NCBI RefSeq assembly: GCF_002078875.1
Contig: NC_034412.1
Coordinates: 84,307,491-84,371,490, forward strand
Reading direction: 5' to 3'
Source of the DNA: Numida meleagris
Taxonomy: Eukaryota > Chordata > Aves > Galliformes > Numididae
DNA length: 64,000 nt
Shown: piece after piece, positions 49,135-61,835 of the stretch
How positions within the stretch are numbered: the stretch's first letter is position 1
Layout of the letters: each line of letters opens with the position of its first letter
Position numbers and translations under genes: made by a program
Notes under the pieces: model-generated
What the model was told of the DNA's origin: nothing
Databases searched by the model: none
Seen by the model: the letters and a program-made list of their open reading frames with translations, nothing else

Positions 49135-52100
49135 ATTATGAATTATGCTCATTGACTGAAGGTCTCAAAGAATTCTAAAGTAAAGGTGTTGTCAAAGAGG
49201 CACGAGTAGTTCAGTGTTTAAAAATTAATCTAATTTCTCCAGATATTCTTTAAAAGATGGTAGCTGCATCTTTATTTGCTCTCATGCATAAAAAAAGGAC
49301 ATAATCCCAAATCACTCGGCTCTTTTACAGTTGAGGTAAGGGGAATGTGGTTTCAACATAATAAAACTATTGGAGAACTCTAGTTTTGCTCTAATACCGT
49401 GGACTGTCCTTGCCATATAATTTTTTATATAGGCAATATCAACAATTTTGACTGTTTGTTAATCCCATGGGGAACACTACTGAGGGCTTTTTTCCAGATC
49501 TTATCACCTACTCGGAGTTTTGCGACTTCAAATATGAAATGTTTTTTGTCATAAATTGACAGCTCTTGTTCTACCCTCATCCCACGAGGCTCTTCTAAAG
49601 AAAAAGGAAATGTAACAATCAAATTGCATGATAGGAGGTGACAGGTTGATTTGTAGCATTTAAAAGAAGGATGCTATTATTATTAGACAATTTGATATAG
49701 CAGAAAATTTAATTCTCTTTCCTGCAAACACTTTAGTGCAATTTCAGTAACTAAATTGTACATTACTTATATTTTATTCATTGGGAATCTTGTCCATACT
49801 TCCAGTAAAGTAGCAAATGTCTTATGCCAGAACATTTTTATAGCTCTTTATTATAACTTTCCAAATTCTCATACTATGTTGCCATTGAGTCAAATATGTG
49901 GGGTAGCTCTGCTTTATATTAAATGGCATATATTTAATTACTGTCCTTTCAAATACATGTACCTATGCCACAACTTATTTAGTTCCATTTGTCAGAATTG
50001 AACACCTTTTCATTATTGTTTGTCCTCTGAATCTCTATGTGTAGCTGAAAAATGTGTTTCCTCAGCATATTCTGCAGATTATTGAGTGAAGAATTTCAGG
50101 GGTAAATTACTTAGCCTCCTTACTTGTCTGAAAAAAAAATAACTGCTTTTCTAAAGTTCATGCAAAGCACCTCTTCATTTTTGAGTACTTACTGACAACA
50201 GATGGCAAAGGAACAACTGAGTATCCATGATTTGAGGAACTGACCTGATATCAACCACGGGATAAAATCCATCCAAAAGAAGATACGGGATCTTCAACAG
50301 TTGCAACAGACACCTAAATTTCTTTCCAGAAAGATTAAACTGAATCTAATCAAAATCTGACATGAGTTACATGTAAGTCAGTCCAAGTCATCTGCAGCAG
50401 TGATGGATGCCACCTCCACTTCACTGAAGTCAATAAAGAAAACAAAACAGAAAGGAAGAACCACCTGGCTTCCTTTGCTCTGCCTCTCTTTCCTCAGAAA
50501 CTAGAATAATTAGCATATGGTAAAATGACATAATCACTGTGGATGTCTGTTTTCACTGCAATTGTTATCAGGTGATTTCTTCAGTTTACTCCTGTTAAGT
50601 AAAATGTGATTTATTAGAAATGTAGTGGGTTAGCCTTGAATGCAATTTGCATGAAAATATATCCAGGTTACCCTCGCTGGTGTGAAATACAGACATCCCA
50701 ATGGTGAGCAAAGGGCCCCGAGGTGCATGGCTGGTCCTCCAGTTTTCCTGCTGTTCTAGTTCTGCTGATTCTGGGAATAAAAGTGACTGCATAAAAGCCA
50801 TGTGGTCAGTTGCTTCTCAAGCTTCTGTTTCACTTAAAAGCAAACAAGCAAACCAAAAACAAGCCAAAAAATGCCAAATGAGCTAACGACTAGAGGGAGC
50901 AACCTTTTAGGCATTTTTAGTCCAATAGAGGACTTTGGATCACTGCACAACTAAAATAATGAAGGATGACTGAAGTTTCATTTTCCAAATCAATCATTCC
51001 CTTTGTAGGTTAAAAAAGACAATTTCTTGTCTCACTGATAAATGGCCAAATATTGTCCAGGCTTATAACATTTCCCCTTGTTCAATTAATCTTCTTGTAT
51101 TGAATGTATTTACTCTAATAGACAGCAAAAGAGAAACAGGAAGACCTGGGAACAGAAAAACATAAAAAACAATCATATGAAGAAAAGGGCACACTCCTGC
51201 AAATTGCCACATCCACCAGAAGTAACAGACTGCCACAGTCTCAGGACATAGAAAACACCAATCAAATGGGCTTTATGAAATAGATTTTTCCACATTTCTT
51301 CAAATTAATTAATCTCAATTGCTTTTTTGTGTAATAATCCAAAATGTCAAATATTAGTCTGTAGAAATGATTGTTGTCAGTTACTGACAACTGAGAGAAG
51401 AGCCCCCAGATCCGTCTGCACTATATACATGTACACTGTCTCTTGGCTTAGGACTTGGAAATGCACACACCTTGAGGAAGAAGTCTGCTGAGAAAGGGAG
51501 TCTATTGTCAGCAGAACAACTATTGTTAGTATCTGGATTAGATATTATAGCTTCCTCTCTTCTTTGGCTCTGCAACACATCTGAGAAACGTGGAGAGTAG
51601 TTGGCTTTAACTTCTCATTAACCTACCGAGTGCATGCCAGTCTGCAGCTAGCAGGATATGGCTCTTCATCTCTTCCTGCAAGCCACAGACAGTCTGCGGG
51701 AGAGCTGAGAAATGTCTTTGGTTCTCCTAAGTGCTAAGAGGACATTTATCAGATGCAAGACAAATGTCTTGCAAAGCTATATATAAGTCTATACATAACC
51801 CATGTGAGGTACTTACAAAACGTATAGTACAAATGTATAATAAATCATGAAATTTTGGGGTTTATTTGCAGAAGTTTGATGAATGTGAAAATTTTTTGCA
51901 TTATTCAACAGCTATGGCTGTGAAGTCTGCAGTCAGACCATTCTGATGTGTAGTCTAAGCAGCTGAGCCATGCAATAGAGCAAATGGTTAGACACAAGAT
52001 GTTAGAGAAATAGCTTGAAAATAGCTTTATTTTGAGGCCTATCACAGAGTTTTTTCAAAATTTTGGGGGCTGTCTGTTTTCAGTTAGACTAATAATGTAG

Positions 52101-55100
52101 ATCTCATGAAAGTAGCCCTTTTTTTAAGAATGAATGATTACAATAAAATCTGCTTATTCCTAGCCAATGAGATATATGTATGTACCACTTTCATGGTTGA
52201 TCCATATAGTCACAAGGCATTTTCATCTGGTCTTGAGAGCTGAGACCAAAAATATGAGGTCCATGTGCCATATATATGCTGTCTATAAAGTAAAAGGATT
52301 TCAGAGGGGAACATTAGTAAAGGATGAGCAGAAGGAAAGCGGGTCTGAGATAAGAATTCCTATTTTTTTCCTACTCTAAGCCACAATCTCAATGTCATAT
52401 GTTATTCTCCTCTTCTTAAATTTCTGATTTTCCACTGAAGCAACACAATCCAATTATAACATATGTTGTTATATACACTGAAGAAAATGTAAGGAGTGAA
52501 GTTTTAAGAACACAGGGATAAGATTTCCAAGAAGGCTCCTTGTAATTGCTGCGGTCTGGAGATTATAAATCTGTTTTAAACTCCATAAGTCCCTACCCTC
52601 TTTATGACAGGTTCTGTCTTGTGAGAAAGAAGTCTTAAATGGGTAAAACTCTTAATTTCCCTCTTGTCTCTGTCCCTTTGCTGAAAACGCATTTGGGCTA
52701 AAACACTACAATGCATTGCCACTTAAGTGGAAGAAGAGTATTCCCTGTACTTATTACTGCCATAAGAAAAAGCAAACTGCAAATCAGAAATGAGACCTGA
52801 TGATCAGTGCTACCTCTGTCTCTTGAGGGCCTGAATTTTGTTTCACTTCAAGATGGTAAAATACCACCTCATCTCTTCTGGGGCTGAGCATAGCCAAAGC
52901 ATTCAAACACACAAACAGTATTGTTCTCCATCCAGATATAAAGACTTCTAAAGTCTAGAAAGTCATGAGACAAAATTAATTTGTAATTTCATAACAGTCC
53001 ATAGAGTCAGTAAAAGTAGAATAGTTAAGAATCATACAAGCAACTCTATAATTCTGGCTGTTTCCACCGTTAAGTGCCATTCTTAGAGCTAAAACACCAG
53101 CCACCTGAGAAACATGAAATTGTTCTTGTACAAGAATATTCTCTGACTCAGAATAAAGCAAAAAAAAAAAGCTGCCTAATTACATTCAGATCAGGCACTT
53201 TCAACAGATGTTACACATAAGATCAATATCAAAGTAAATAGTTACCCACAATAAATACCTCACAACTGTAATTATGATCTAAATAAGCAAAGAATAAAAT
53301 AAAACAGAGTACCAGATGGATGGCTTTATACAAAAGCAATTTCAGATACTGTAACGTGACAATGATGATGAGAACTGCACTCAGGTAGTTGCTGCCAAAT
53401 AGTTGGGCACCCAGAGCATATGTTTGAAATAATGATCAGGATTCATAATTAATGTCTGGAAGGCATAGCACGGTAACACATAGTGTACTTCATTAGGGTG
53501 AGTACTAAGTCTCCAAGTACTTCATAAACAAGAAGCTAGAGGACTACATACACAAAAGTTTTATACTGTTGTCATATTAGTCTTCTGCAAATACATGTAT
53601 CTGTGGCAGATTTTGAACTTGCTTATGACAACAATATATCCACTGCAACCATTTTTTGGAAAAAAGGTCCTAAAATTTACAGGAGGCAATTATTTGGTTT
53701 TAGTGGCAGTCATACAGAAGAGTAGAAACATGGGCATAACGAGACAGAGAAAGGTATCAAACAATAAGTTAGGCAAAAAATGAGAATGAGGGCTGATCCA
53801 ACTGATCCAACAAATCTATTATTCTGTATTTTCTGGTGAAAAGAGATTTAAGTTTATGGATTGCAATATAGGTTACAAGCTCATCCTTAGAATGACATCC
53901 TTTTTATTCTGTTTGTTTGTTTGTTTTTTTAATGTTGTTTTTTTTTTTCTGTCCTGTAGACAACCTAGCACACTGATCTCCTGAGCATGGAGCACCTTAG
54001 CATGCCTAACCATGAAATCTGAACACTGAGAAGGTGTTCGCCTATTGCTAGATGTTTCAAAGGGCTCCAGAGAAGGATGTCTTAAATTCTTTTCAGTTCA
54101 AAGCAATTGTTCACAGTATTATTAACCCAATGTGACTTTTCTTAATATACGTTATTCACTTTACAGATTGCTGACAGTGTATAATTTGCTGTTTTCTGTA
54201 CTCAGCTCACTGTTCATATTATGAAATACTGCTCTAAACCACCTGTTATGTAATTATAAGTAAATAAGACGTTGCAAACAGCAACAGTAACAAAATAGCT
54301 AAATCTACCTTTATTTTGGGTGAGATTTAGGAAAGTGCTCTGAATTCAGAGCAGAATAAAATACTGTTCAGTTCTCTCCTGGCTCTCTTACGCAGCACAC
54401 AGGGAGAGCCAGGCACATTGCACAGCAAGCCCTTGGACTCCAGCAGAGCGGGAAATTTCTTCAAGTCAGGCATCTCAAAGTACTCTGAAGGAGGGTATAC
54501 CTCAATGCTCACCATGTTTTCAAGGTAGGCAGGGCTCAGGAATCTTGAGTCCCATTTTGCTTAGTTTCATATCTCAAACAGGAAGCGCTCATACCCAGAA
54601 CCTAAGCTAACTTTCCAAAGACCAAAGGAGGTAGTCCAAACTAGGAAACAGCAAGCAAAAAAATGGGACAAAACCAAGTAAACATCTATTTAGAGCTATG
54701 CTTGAGGGCAATGTTTTTCTAGTAAATGCTCTTAAGTATGCTGCAATCTATGGTGTTATATAGAGAAACCCAAGCTAACTGTAAACAAACTTTCCTACCA
54801 CAAGCAGTCTGGTCACAACAGAATGGAGCTCTTGGCAGGATAAATTCTCCTGCATTTTTCTACCGATTTTGCTGGAATGTGAAATTGTTCTTTCAGGGTC
54901 TTTTTTTTTCTAAAAATCTGTCAAGAATATGGATAATGCTTTTCCCTTGTGTTTTATTCAGCCCTTGCACAAGTAGATCTGAAATCAAGGGATATGCAGT
55001 TCATCACCCTTCCTAGGCTGGGGTTTGGCAGGCACAGAGGTGTCTTATCTGCCCCAGCTATTCATGTGTCACAGAGGAGAGGGCAAAATTCTGTAGTCTT

Positions 55101-55942
55101 GACCAGAAAGAAGCAGGTAGGAACAGCAGGTAGGAAATCCTAATGTTAATGTTACTGCTTAAACACTTATAGAGTGATAGGCTCCCAAATGTTAAGGCTA
55201 ATTGAGCCAAGAAGTGACATTTTTTTGGACCCCTTTAGGAAGAAGCACTGTGGCTTCAAGCTCACAGATTAAACTGCAGGGAACAGGATCATCTTTGCTT
55301 CTAAAAGAGAGCATCCACACAGGGGTTTACTGTGTTTTAACTTAACTTTCCTGAGTGCCCTGATGTCAGCAGTCCCTCAGCTAGACACAAGGCTTCATGC
55401 TGAGAGAAATGACACCGGACCAGGTAAGGAACGCAGAGCCCTGCCTGGCACAGCACAGAGCAAGTCTGCTGACACTACACCAGCAAGGTGCACTCCACGT
55501 CTGATTACACTGCAGCATTCCTGCTGTTTTAATAAGACTTTTCCTCTTAGAAGAAATAACTAACAATGTCACATTGTGGGGTGGCTTTCACACAGCTCTT
55601 AATAGTTGACAGTTGTAAATGACTTCCACCAGTGATCTAAATTAAACTAAGTGAGAACCCAATGCCCACAGTTTCAGTCCCCTCTGGGCATGTGCAGCGT
55701 TACCTGCATCATCTGGGACAAATGGTATGACTCACACATAGAAGAGCCAGCCCTGAATTTATTCGCACAAATGCACATGCCTATGGAAGACACTGTTCCA
55801 AGGCTGGTCTTTGGTCAAACTCACTGCTTCTTAGCTGCCATCTTCTCCAAATATCACTCATGATGGAAGTGCAAATCTGTGATGTCAAAACCATTCATTT
55901 AAAGCAGAGTTTATATAAAGGCAAAATAATCTATTTCTACAA
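49135..55942. other. Non-coding DNA, no gene found
   Basis: Nearly 7 kb without a recognisable gene. T-rich low-complexity DNA (TTTG repeats and T tracts) lies at about 53910-53950. The 55.0-55.6 kb part is slightly GC-richer and has small overlapping frames on both strands (up to 66 codons) that look like chance. Confidence 0.5.
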
Positions 55943-56206
55943 GATCATAAAATCTTAGAATCGTTTGAGAGGGAAGGGACCATTAAAGGTCATCTTGTCC
56001 AACTCCCAGGCCATCAACAGAACACTTACAGCTAGATCAGGTGCTCAGAGCCCCATTCAGCCTGACTTTACATGTCTCCAGGGGCTTCCACCACTGTCCT
56101 GGGGTATCTGTTCAAGGGCCTCACCACCTTTATTGTAAAAATATCTTCCTTATATCCAATCTAAATCTCTCTCTTTTTTTTTTTAGTTTGAAACCATTTC
56201 CCAGAT
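55943..56206 (-). mobile_element. CR1 LINE 3' fragment
   Basis: Minus-orientation CR1. The plus strand starts AGATCATAAAATCTTAGAATC, then GGGAAGGGACCATTAAAGG, TCATCTTGTCCAACTCCCAG, CCTGACTTTACATGTCTCCA and ATATCTTCCTTATATCCAATC. It ends near AGTTTGAAACCATTTCCC. The AAGGGACC form again marks an older CR1 subfamily. A small plus-strand frame (56041-56235) is antisense shadow. Confidence 0.93.
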
Positions 56207-56446
56207 CAGGTAGAAGATTTATATATAGTACTTAAAGCACAATTGTCCTATAAAATTTCATGAAAGTATATAGGTATTACTATTTCATAGTCAGAGAAAA
56301 TGAGAAAAAATGAAATTCAGATTTTGCCTGCTGCTGTTCCCATTCTATGATAATTTTGGTACCATTCTAAAGTCTTCTCAAATTCGTCTTTTCAACCTAG
56401 TCTCTCTCACTTATCCTCTTAATAAAACTTGTCTATTTTCTGCAGG

Positions 56447-56662
56447 TTCCCTTCCCTTCCCTTCCCTTCCCTTCCCTTCCCTTCCCTTCCCTTCCCTTCC
56501 CTTCCNNNNNNNNNNNNNNNNNNNNNNNNNNNNNNNNNNNNNNNNNNNNNNNNNNNNNNNNNNNNNNNNNNNNNNNNNNNNNNNNNNNNNNNNNNNNNNN
56601 NNNNNNNNNNNNNNNNNNNTTCCCTTCCCTTCCCTTCCCTTCCCTTCCCTTCCCTTCCCTTC
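56447..56662. repeat. (TTCCC)n satellite with assembly gap
   Basis: Perfect pentanucleotide repeat TTCCC/GGGAA on both sides of a run of 114 Ns (56506-56619). About 12 copies lie before the gap and 8-9 after. The true array length is unknown. The purine/pyrimidine strand asymmetry allows triplex or G-rich structures, which probably explains the gap. The three frames that read through it encode only repeat peptides and are not genes. Confidence 0.97.
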
Positions 56663-57597
56663 TTTTTCTCCTGTGTTTCAAAAGTCTTTTACCTTCAGTC
56701 ACTACCAATCTGTCTCCTAAGGCACTAAATCAGTGCTTGTGGAAGCTGCTCCTTCCCTGACTGACTGCTGCTGCTGTAAGTGCCAATTGGGATCAGCAGG
56801 AGGCTGGCGGCCAGATGGCAGCAGTAGGACACTTTTAAAATCTGTGATTCTTCAGTGTCCCTGTGGAAAGAGTGGGCTTGCAAGAGCCAGAGTAGGTGGT
56901 TCTGTTTATGTTCTTGTATTAAAAATTAATGTTAGAGAGATTTGTTTATTTGCAGTGTTATCAGTACAGTTTGCCCAAGCCCTGAAAATATTGATTCATA
57001 ATATGTTTATGAGAGCCAAGAGTAATGCTTTCAGAAGAAACTGACATCCTGTGAAATACTCCTAGCTTTGTATTTCACCAGAAATCCTGATCTCAGACTG
57101 TGGCTAAATACTATGAATCTGTGAATAATCCTGGAGAGAAATTTGGGCTCACCTGTGCTTTGATGTTGGCAAAAGTTAGAGTTATGCCAGCATTTGCCTG
57201 CGGATGGAATGCAACACAGCAAGTTGCAACACATGGACAGGTTTAGGCTCGGGACAACGAGGTGAAACCTGGGGCAGAGGCTGCATGTAAATCCCAGTGG
57301 AAATATCTGCTTCACGACCAGGGCTCTTGTAAAGAAACCACATACAGGATTAGAAAGCTTGAATCTTGTAGGCCACATGGGATTTTGGCATATGCTGCAA
57401 AGTGAAAGTACAGTACAGTGCTGTTCTTGGAGAGGTTTTATCAGCTGTGCCTGTGGAGGAAAGCCTTCCTGCTCTTGATATTATTAAGCCATGTTAAAAT
57501 GGACAACTAGGCAAACTCAGTAGTTTATGCTTTAGAATGTACTGAAATATCACAAAAAAAGTATTAGTAATAGTTAAATTCCTGGTAAATTCCTGGT
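56663..57597. other. Non-coding DNA, no gene found
   Basis: About 0.9 kb between the satellite and the next CR1. Two frames (56733-57044 plus, 57031-57378 minus) of 103 and 115 codons are cysteine-rich but unlike any family I know, and I treat them as chance. Confidence 0.45.
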
Positions 57598-58077
57598 CTT
57601 TTCCAGAGAAGGGACAACAAGGCTTGTGAAGGGCTTGGAGAATATGCCCTACAAGGAGTGACTGAAGGAACTGGGGCTGTTTAGTCTGGGGAAAAGGAGA
57701 CTGAAGGGAGACCTCATTGCTCTCTTCAAATACCTGAAAGGTGATTGCAGTGAGAGTGGTGTTGGTCTCTTTTCACTGGTGACAGGTGACAGGACAAGGG
57801 GAAATGGCCTCAAGTTGCTCCAGGGGAGGTTTAGGTTGGATATCAGGCAAAACTTCTTTACAGAAGGGGTTGTTAAGCACTGGAACAGGCTCCCCAGGGA
57901 GGTGGTTGAGTCACCATCCCTGAATGTGTTTAAAAACCGTTTGGATGTGGTGCTCTGGGACATGGTTTATCAGTGGGTTGTTAAGAGTTAGGGTAGTATG
58001 GTTAGATTGCAGTTGGACTTGATGGTCTTGAAGGTCTTTTCCAACCTGAGCAATTCAATGATTCTATGATTCTGTGA
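57598..58077 (+). mobile_element. CR1 LINE fragment, ORF2 end plus 3' UTR
   Basis: Plus-strand CR1 with the end of ORF2: CCAGAGAAGGGACAACAAGG, then GGGCTGTTTAGTCTGGGGAA and GGGAGACCTCATTGCTCTC. The 3' UTR follows (GGCCTCAAGTTGCTCCAGGG, GGTTGTTAAGCACTGGAACA, TTGGACTTGATGGTCTTGAA) and ends ATTCTATGATTCTGTGA. The TTGATGGTCTTGAAGGTC variant of the tail is a distinct subfamily. The small frames on both strands are CR1 3' UTR read-through or antisense shadows. Confidence 0.95.
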
Positions 58078-58079
58078 AA

Positions 58080-58266
58080 AGATGGGAAGTGCCTGTTGTC
58101 TGTGAGGGGGACTGAGCACTGGCACAGGATACCCATAGAGGTTGTGGAGTTACAATACTTCAGAAGGTGCCTTAACATGAGCCTAGGCATCCTGCTCTGG
58201 GCGCCCCTGCTTGGGCAGGGGGACCCAGAGATCCCTGCAAACATCACCCATTCTGTGATTCCGTGA
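58080..58266 (+). mobile_element. Second CR1 3' tail in tandem (different subfamily)
   Basis: A second CR1 3' end follows within a few bases and in the same orientation: GACTGAGCACTGGCACAGGA, GAGGTTGTGGAGTTACAATA, CTGGGCGCCCCTGCTTGGGC, and the terminal CATTCTGTGATTCCGTGAC. The CCTGCTTGGGCAGGGG block marks a subfamily different from its neighbour, so this is not a duplication but two separate insertions. Confidence 0.88.
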
Positions 58267-59268
58267 CTTCAAAAATATGGGCTCTGAGAAGTCTATATTG
58301 GCAGTACCATGAGAAGGACACTTCTGATCTCAGGTCTGCTATTGTAAAGCCTTATATATGACTTTTACAGTGGTATAGTGATACTAAGCTCTGTTTTATT
58401 TCTTGTGTAGAAGAAACTATAAGACCTTGTAGAACAAAAAAGAATGGATTATCTTAAACTGAAATAACGAATTAACTTAATCTGCCTTTATCTAGATTTT
58501 GTATATTTTTTATTGTTAGAACTTTCAGTAGAAGTGAATATTAAATATTCAAAACAAACAAAGCATTCTCCAGGCGTATTTCAGCCAAAAGCTTAAGCAT
58601 GTGGATACCTAGAATTTCTTTTCATTGTATTTCCTGCCCACACAGTTTCCCTGAACCATTGCTCAATCTGCCTTTGCTGTCTTTTGTTCACAATCCTTTT
58701 AGGATTGCAAAAAAGCTCCCTGTGACTGAGGCCATTGTCCCACTGAATACTGAATACTGAATACTGAATGCACTTATGCACTTTAGCTCAATTTTCAGAT
58801 GACTAGGTAAGATCCTTCTTGCTTCTTTGAGTTCCTGTGGTCTCTTTTCAGCACCAGGAATGTGAAATTTTTCCCTAAGGTAATCATGAGGTACTCTGTG
58901 GTTAGAAAACAATGTAGTGAAAACACAGAAAAAAAAAATACACTGCAATGTTGCAAGGTGGTGAATCATTACAGTCAACATTTCAACCTTTCCTAATCTA
59001 TGTTATGGTTAAACCAAAGTTCTTTGTCTTCTCTCACACACAGGATAGCTCTAATACTTTAGTCTAAAGGAAAATGAAAAAACATACAGCTTTAGTTCAG
59101 CGAAGACATGATCGAGCCCATTTTGTCTAATCCGAGTTTAAATTATTTTTATACTCAAAATGGAACGGTTTAGAAGTCAAGAAGTTAAGTGCATTTTGAC
59201 CTTTGAAATTTCAAGATGTTATCACCTCTGATTAGCCAGCAAATGCAAATTAAAGTCAATTTACTGTT
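58267..59268. other. Non-coding DNA with a 7-bp microsatellite
   Basis: No gene is recognised. A short (CTGAATA)n array of about four copies lies at 58741-58768. A 97-codon minus-strand frame (58688-58981) partly reads the array and has no family resemblance. Confidence 0.5.
58741..58768. repeat. (CTGAATA)n minisatellite
   Basis: Four near-perfect copies of a heptamer (CTGAATACTGAATACTGAAT and onward). A candidate length polymorphism. Confidence 0.9.
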
Positions 59269-59463
59269 TCATACAATCACAGCATATCTAGGTAGGAAAA
59301 GATCTTCAAAATCATCAAGTCAAATCATTAACCTGACCAACCAAGTTCCTCCACTAGACCACATCCATTAGTATACTGTCCCCACATTTCTGGAACACCT
59401 CCAGGGATGAGTACTCCACTCTTCACCAGACAGACTTGTCCCCTGAAATTTAATAAATCCTAA
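59269..59463 (-). mobile_element. CR1 LINE 3' fragment, diverged
   Basis: Minus-orientation CR1, more diverged than its neighbours. The plus strand reads TCATACAATCACAGCATATC, then AAAAGATCTTCAAAATCATC, AAGTCAAATCATTAACCTGA and GGAACACCTCCAGGGATGAG. It ends near AATTTAATAAATCCTAAC. The block order follows the reverse of the CR1 3' UTR. Confidence 0.85.
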
Positions 59464-61489
59464 CTTTAAGATGGATTAATATCATTTTGATTCTTAGAGC
59501 AGTCTTTTCTGTAATACTGTATTTACTTCTATGTCCCGGATCCCTTAGTGTTTGTCCAACATTGCTGTTATCCTTTTCCCCTTCTCAAGCTGACCACATT
59601 TTTGGACAAGCTATCTAAAAAGCCATTTATTGCTACGATACCTTCTTTTTGAGGACTTCACCAGTAGACTCAATTACCAGTAGACTCAACTGTCAGTTAT
59701 GTTGCTGGCATCCAGTTGCCAAGGTCAGATCTTTTAAACTTTAAAATCTCAGGTTTTATCAGTGGATGTACAGTACCAAGCAAAAGTAATTTTAGAAACA
59801 TCCTTCAAAATTTGTTTCTGTTCTCATCAGATGCTTTTTTAAAATGCATTTTCTTTGTGTTACTTGAAGTCAGCTGCAAGTCAAGAAAGTGTTTCCTGAG
59901 AAGTATAAAGTTTAAGGCAGATTTATTGTAAGGAATGAATATAAGCCAGTCATATGGCAAGTCAGTATTTGAAGCTTTTCCATCTCCCTAGACAGTTCCA
60001 GTACTCTAGTCACTTTGATATTGACGTCCTTTAAGTAAGTCCTTGACCATCTTCTGGTTTGGTCTAAACAAACCTGTCTTTGATCTTCTTCCTTGTATGT
60101 AAGGGAAAATGAAGAGATATGTACAAAAAAAGATTTAAATATTTCAATAATGGGAAAAATTATTGCTTTTGCAAGTGCCCTCTCTATACCTGAACAACAT
60201 CTGGATTTCTATTGATTCTTTTCAACCAAAAATATAATTCCTGTTTTCTACAACTTGATCATTGCAAAATATCTTCCAGTTAAGACAAGATTACCACAGC
60301 TTTCCTGTCTTCGAAGTTCATTTGATAACATTAGCCTATGCCCATAAAAAGGTATCATTACAGTAGTTCCATTAGCTAGATTGAGGAAATTAGTACTTAA
60401 AATATAGAGTCATAACCTAGGCTTAAGTCATTGGAAATTCTTCCTATTAAATTTATATGAAAGGAGTCAGTATTTTGCTCCATGCAAACATCTAAGATTT
60501 TAAAATTTAGTATAAATATAGGAAGGCAGTGCCAACTAATGAGGTCTACATTAACAAAGGACTAGCTAGTAGAAGAACAGGCATTTTAACATATACAGCA
60601 AATAATTAAATCCCTTGTCAGAAATTAATATCAAGAAATGAAAAGAGCAAAACACCACTTTTGACCCAGCCATAAACATTCTTAAATAGTCAGCTTTTGC
60701 CAATGGACAAATGGACAAAAATATCACCTAAAAGGTAGGACTGCAGGACTTATGAGGTGCTGTACAGAGGCCAGGGTAACTTAAATTGAAATGATATGCA
60801 TTTCTGTTTTCATTGAATTTTCCTCTGAACGTTTCAACTTATCATCAGTTTTTCAGCAAAAATATTTTAATGGAAAATAAGAATCTGTGGAATGAAGCCA
60901 ACTCTTCCAGGCAAAGGAACACACACCAGCAAAACAGCAGGTGTAAGAGAATCCATGCCTTGTGTAAGTAATCCTCCTTCAAAAAAAAAAAAAACCACAC
61001 ACAAAAAACCAGCAAAACAACTCCCCAAAAAAGAACAGTGTATAATTGCTTTGTGAGGAACAGAACATATGATGAACTTCTTTCTTCTGAGTAGATTCTC
61101 AAGTTCATGGCACTCTTCCCCCTTGCTAAGAGCTCCTATGGGAGTTCTCACCGGTTAGGGTTTCCCATTGCCGTGCTAGAGGTAAACTCCACCCTCAGAG
61201 GAAATTTCTAGGTATTTACTGTTCTCTGCTTAACTACCTATTTTCAGGAAGCTGCTAGGAATCACGGTCTTTAAAACTTTCAACTCTGTCAGGTCTGCTT
61301 AAAAGTTGTTAAATCATTTGCTGGAAAACAGACATACAAGCATGCACACACGTGTACAAACAAAGGGACTATGATTTCCTAAGTCTTGTTTTCACTGCAA
61401 TTCATGTTGAGGATATCTACTGTATAATAAATGTTTATTTTCTGTAATGACTTATAAGGAATATATAAATATTTTATTTAAAATAGCAT
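59464..61489. other. Non-coding DNA, no gene found
   Basis: No recognisable gene or repeat apart from the small tandem duplication at 59660-59690 and an A-rich stretch near 60980-61020. Two overlapping minus-strand frames (60845-61108 and 60867-61151) are rich in hydrophobic residues only because they read the A/T-rich tract. Confidence 0.5.
59660..59690. repeat. 15-16 bp tandem duplication
   Basis: ACCAGTAGACTCAATT is followed directly by ACCAGTAGACTCAAC. A local duplication. Confidence 0.85.
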
Positions 61490-61835
61490 GGGACTTCACT
61501 CTCTCCAAATACCTGAGGGGAGGTTGTGTTGTGGTGGGGGTTGGCCTCTTCTCCAATGTAACTAGCAATAGGATTAGAGGGAATGCCTCAAGTTGCGCAA
61601 GGGGAGATTCAGGTTGGACGTTAGGAAATACTTCTCTGAGAGAGTATTTCTATTTCTCTGGTGCTGGAATGGGCTGCCCAGGGAGGTGGTGGAGCCACTG
61701 ACCCTGGAGGTGTTCAAGAAACGTTTAGATGTTGTACTGGGGGACATGGTTTAGTGGGAAACATTGGTGATAGGTGGACGGTTGGACTGGATGATCTTAG
61801 AGATCTTTTCAACCTTGGTGATTCTATGGTTCATG
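61490..61835 (+). mobile_element. CR1 LINE 3' fragment
   Basis: Plus-strand CR1 close to the common chicken form: CCAAATACCTGAGGGGAGGT, GGGGGTTGGCCTCTTCTCCA, GGGCTGCCCAGGGAGGTGGT, GTTCAAGAAACGTTTAGATG, GGTGGACGGTTGGACTGGAT and TGATTCTATGGTTCATG. A short stretch near 61630-61655 departs from the usual form and looks like a small local insertion. Its few substitutions make it one of the younger copies here. Confidence 0.95.

Noticed and set aside
50340..50440. TGAAGTCAATAAAG string similar to an old amniote repeat
   Set aside because: Only about a dozen bases resemble the repeat and no second block is in order, so it is not supportable.
56310..56728. Frames reading through the TTCCC array and N gap
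   Set aside because: They encode only pentanucleotide-repeat peptides and undefined residues.
56733..57378. Cysteine-rich frames of 103 and 115 codons
   Set aside because: No zinc-finger or other regular cysteine spacing and no family resemblance.
59241..59262. Second octamer-like ATGCAAAT next to TTAAAG
   Set aside because: A lone 8-mer in AT-rich DNA is expected by chance, and it has no motif cluster around it.
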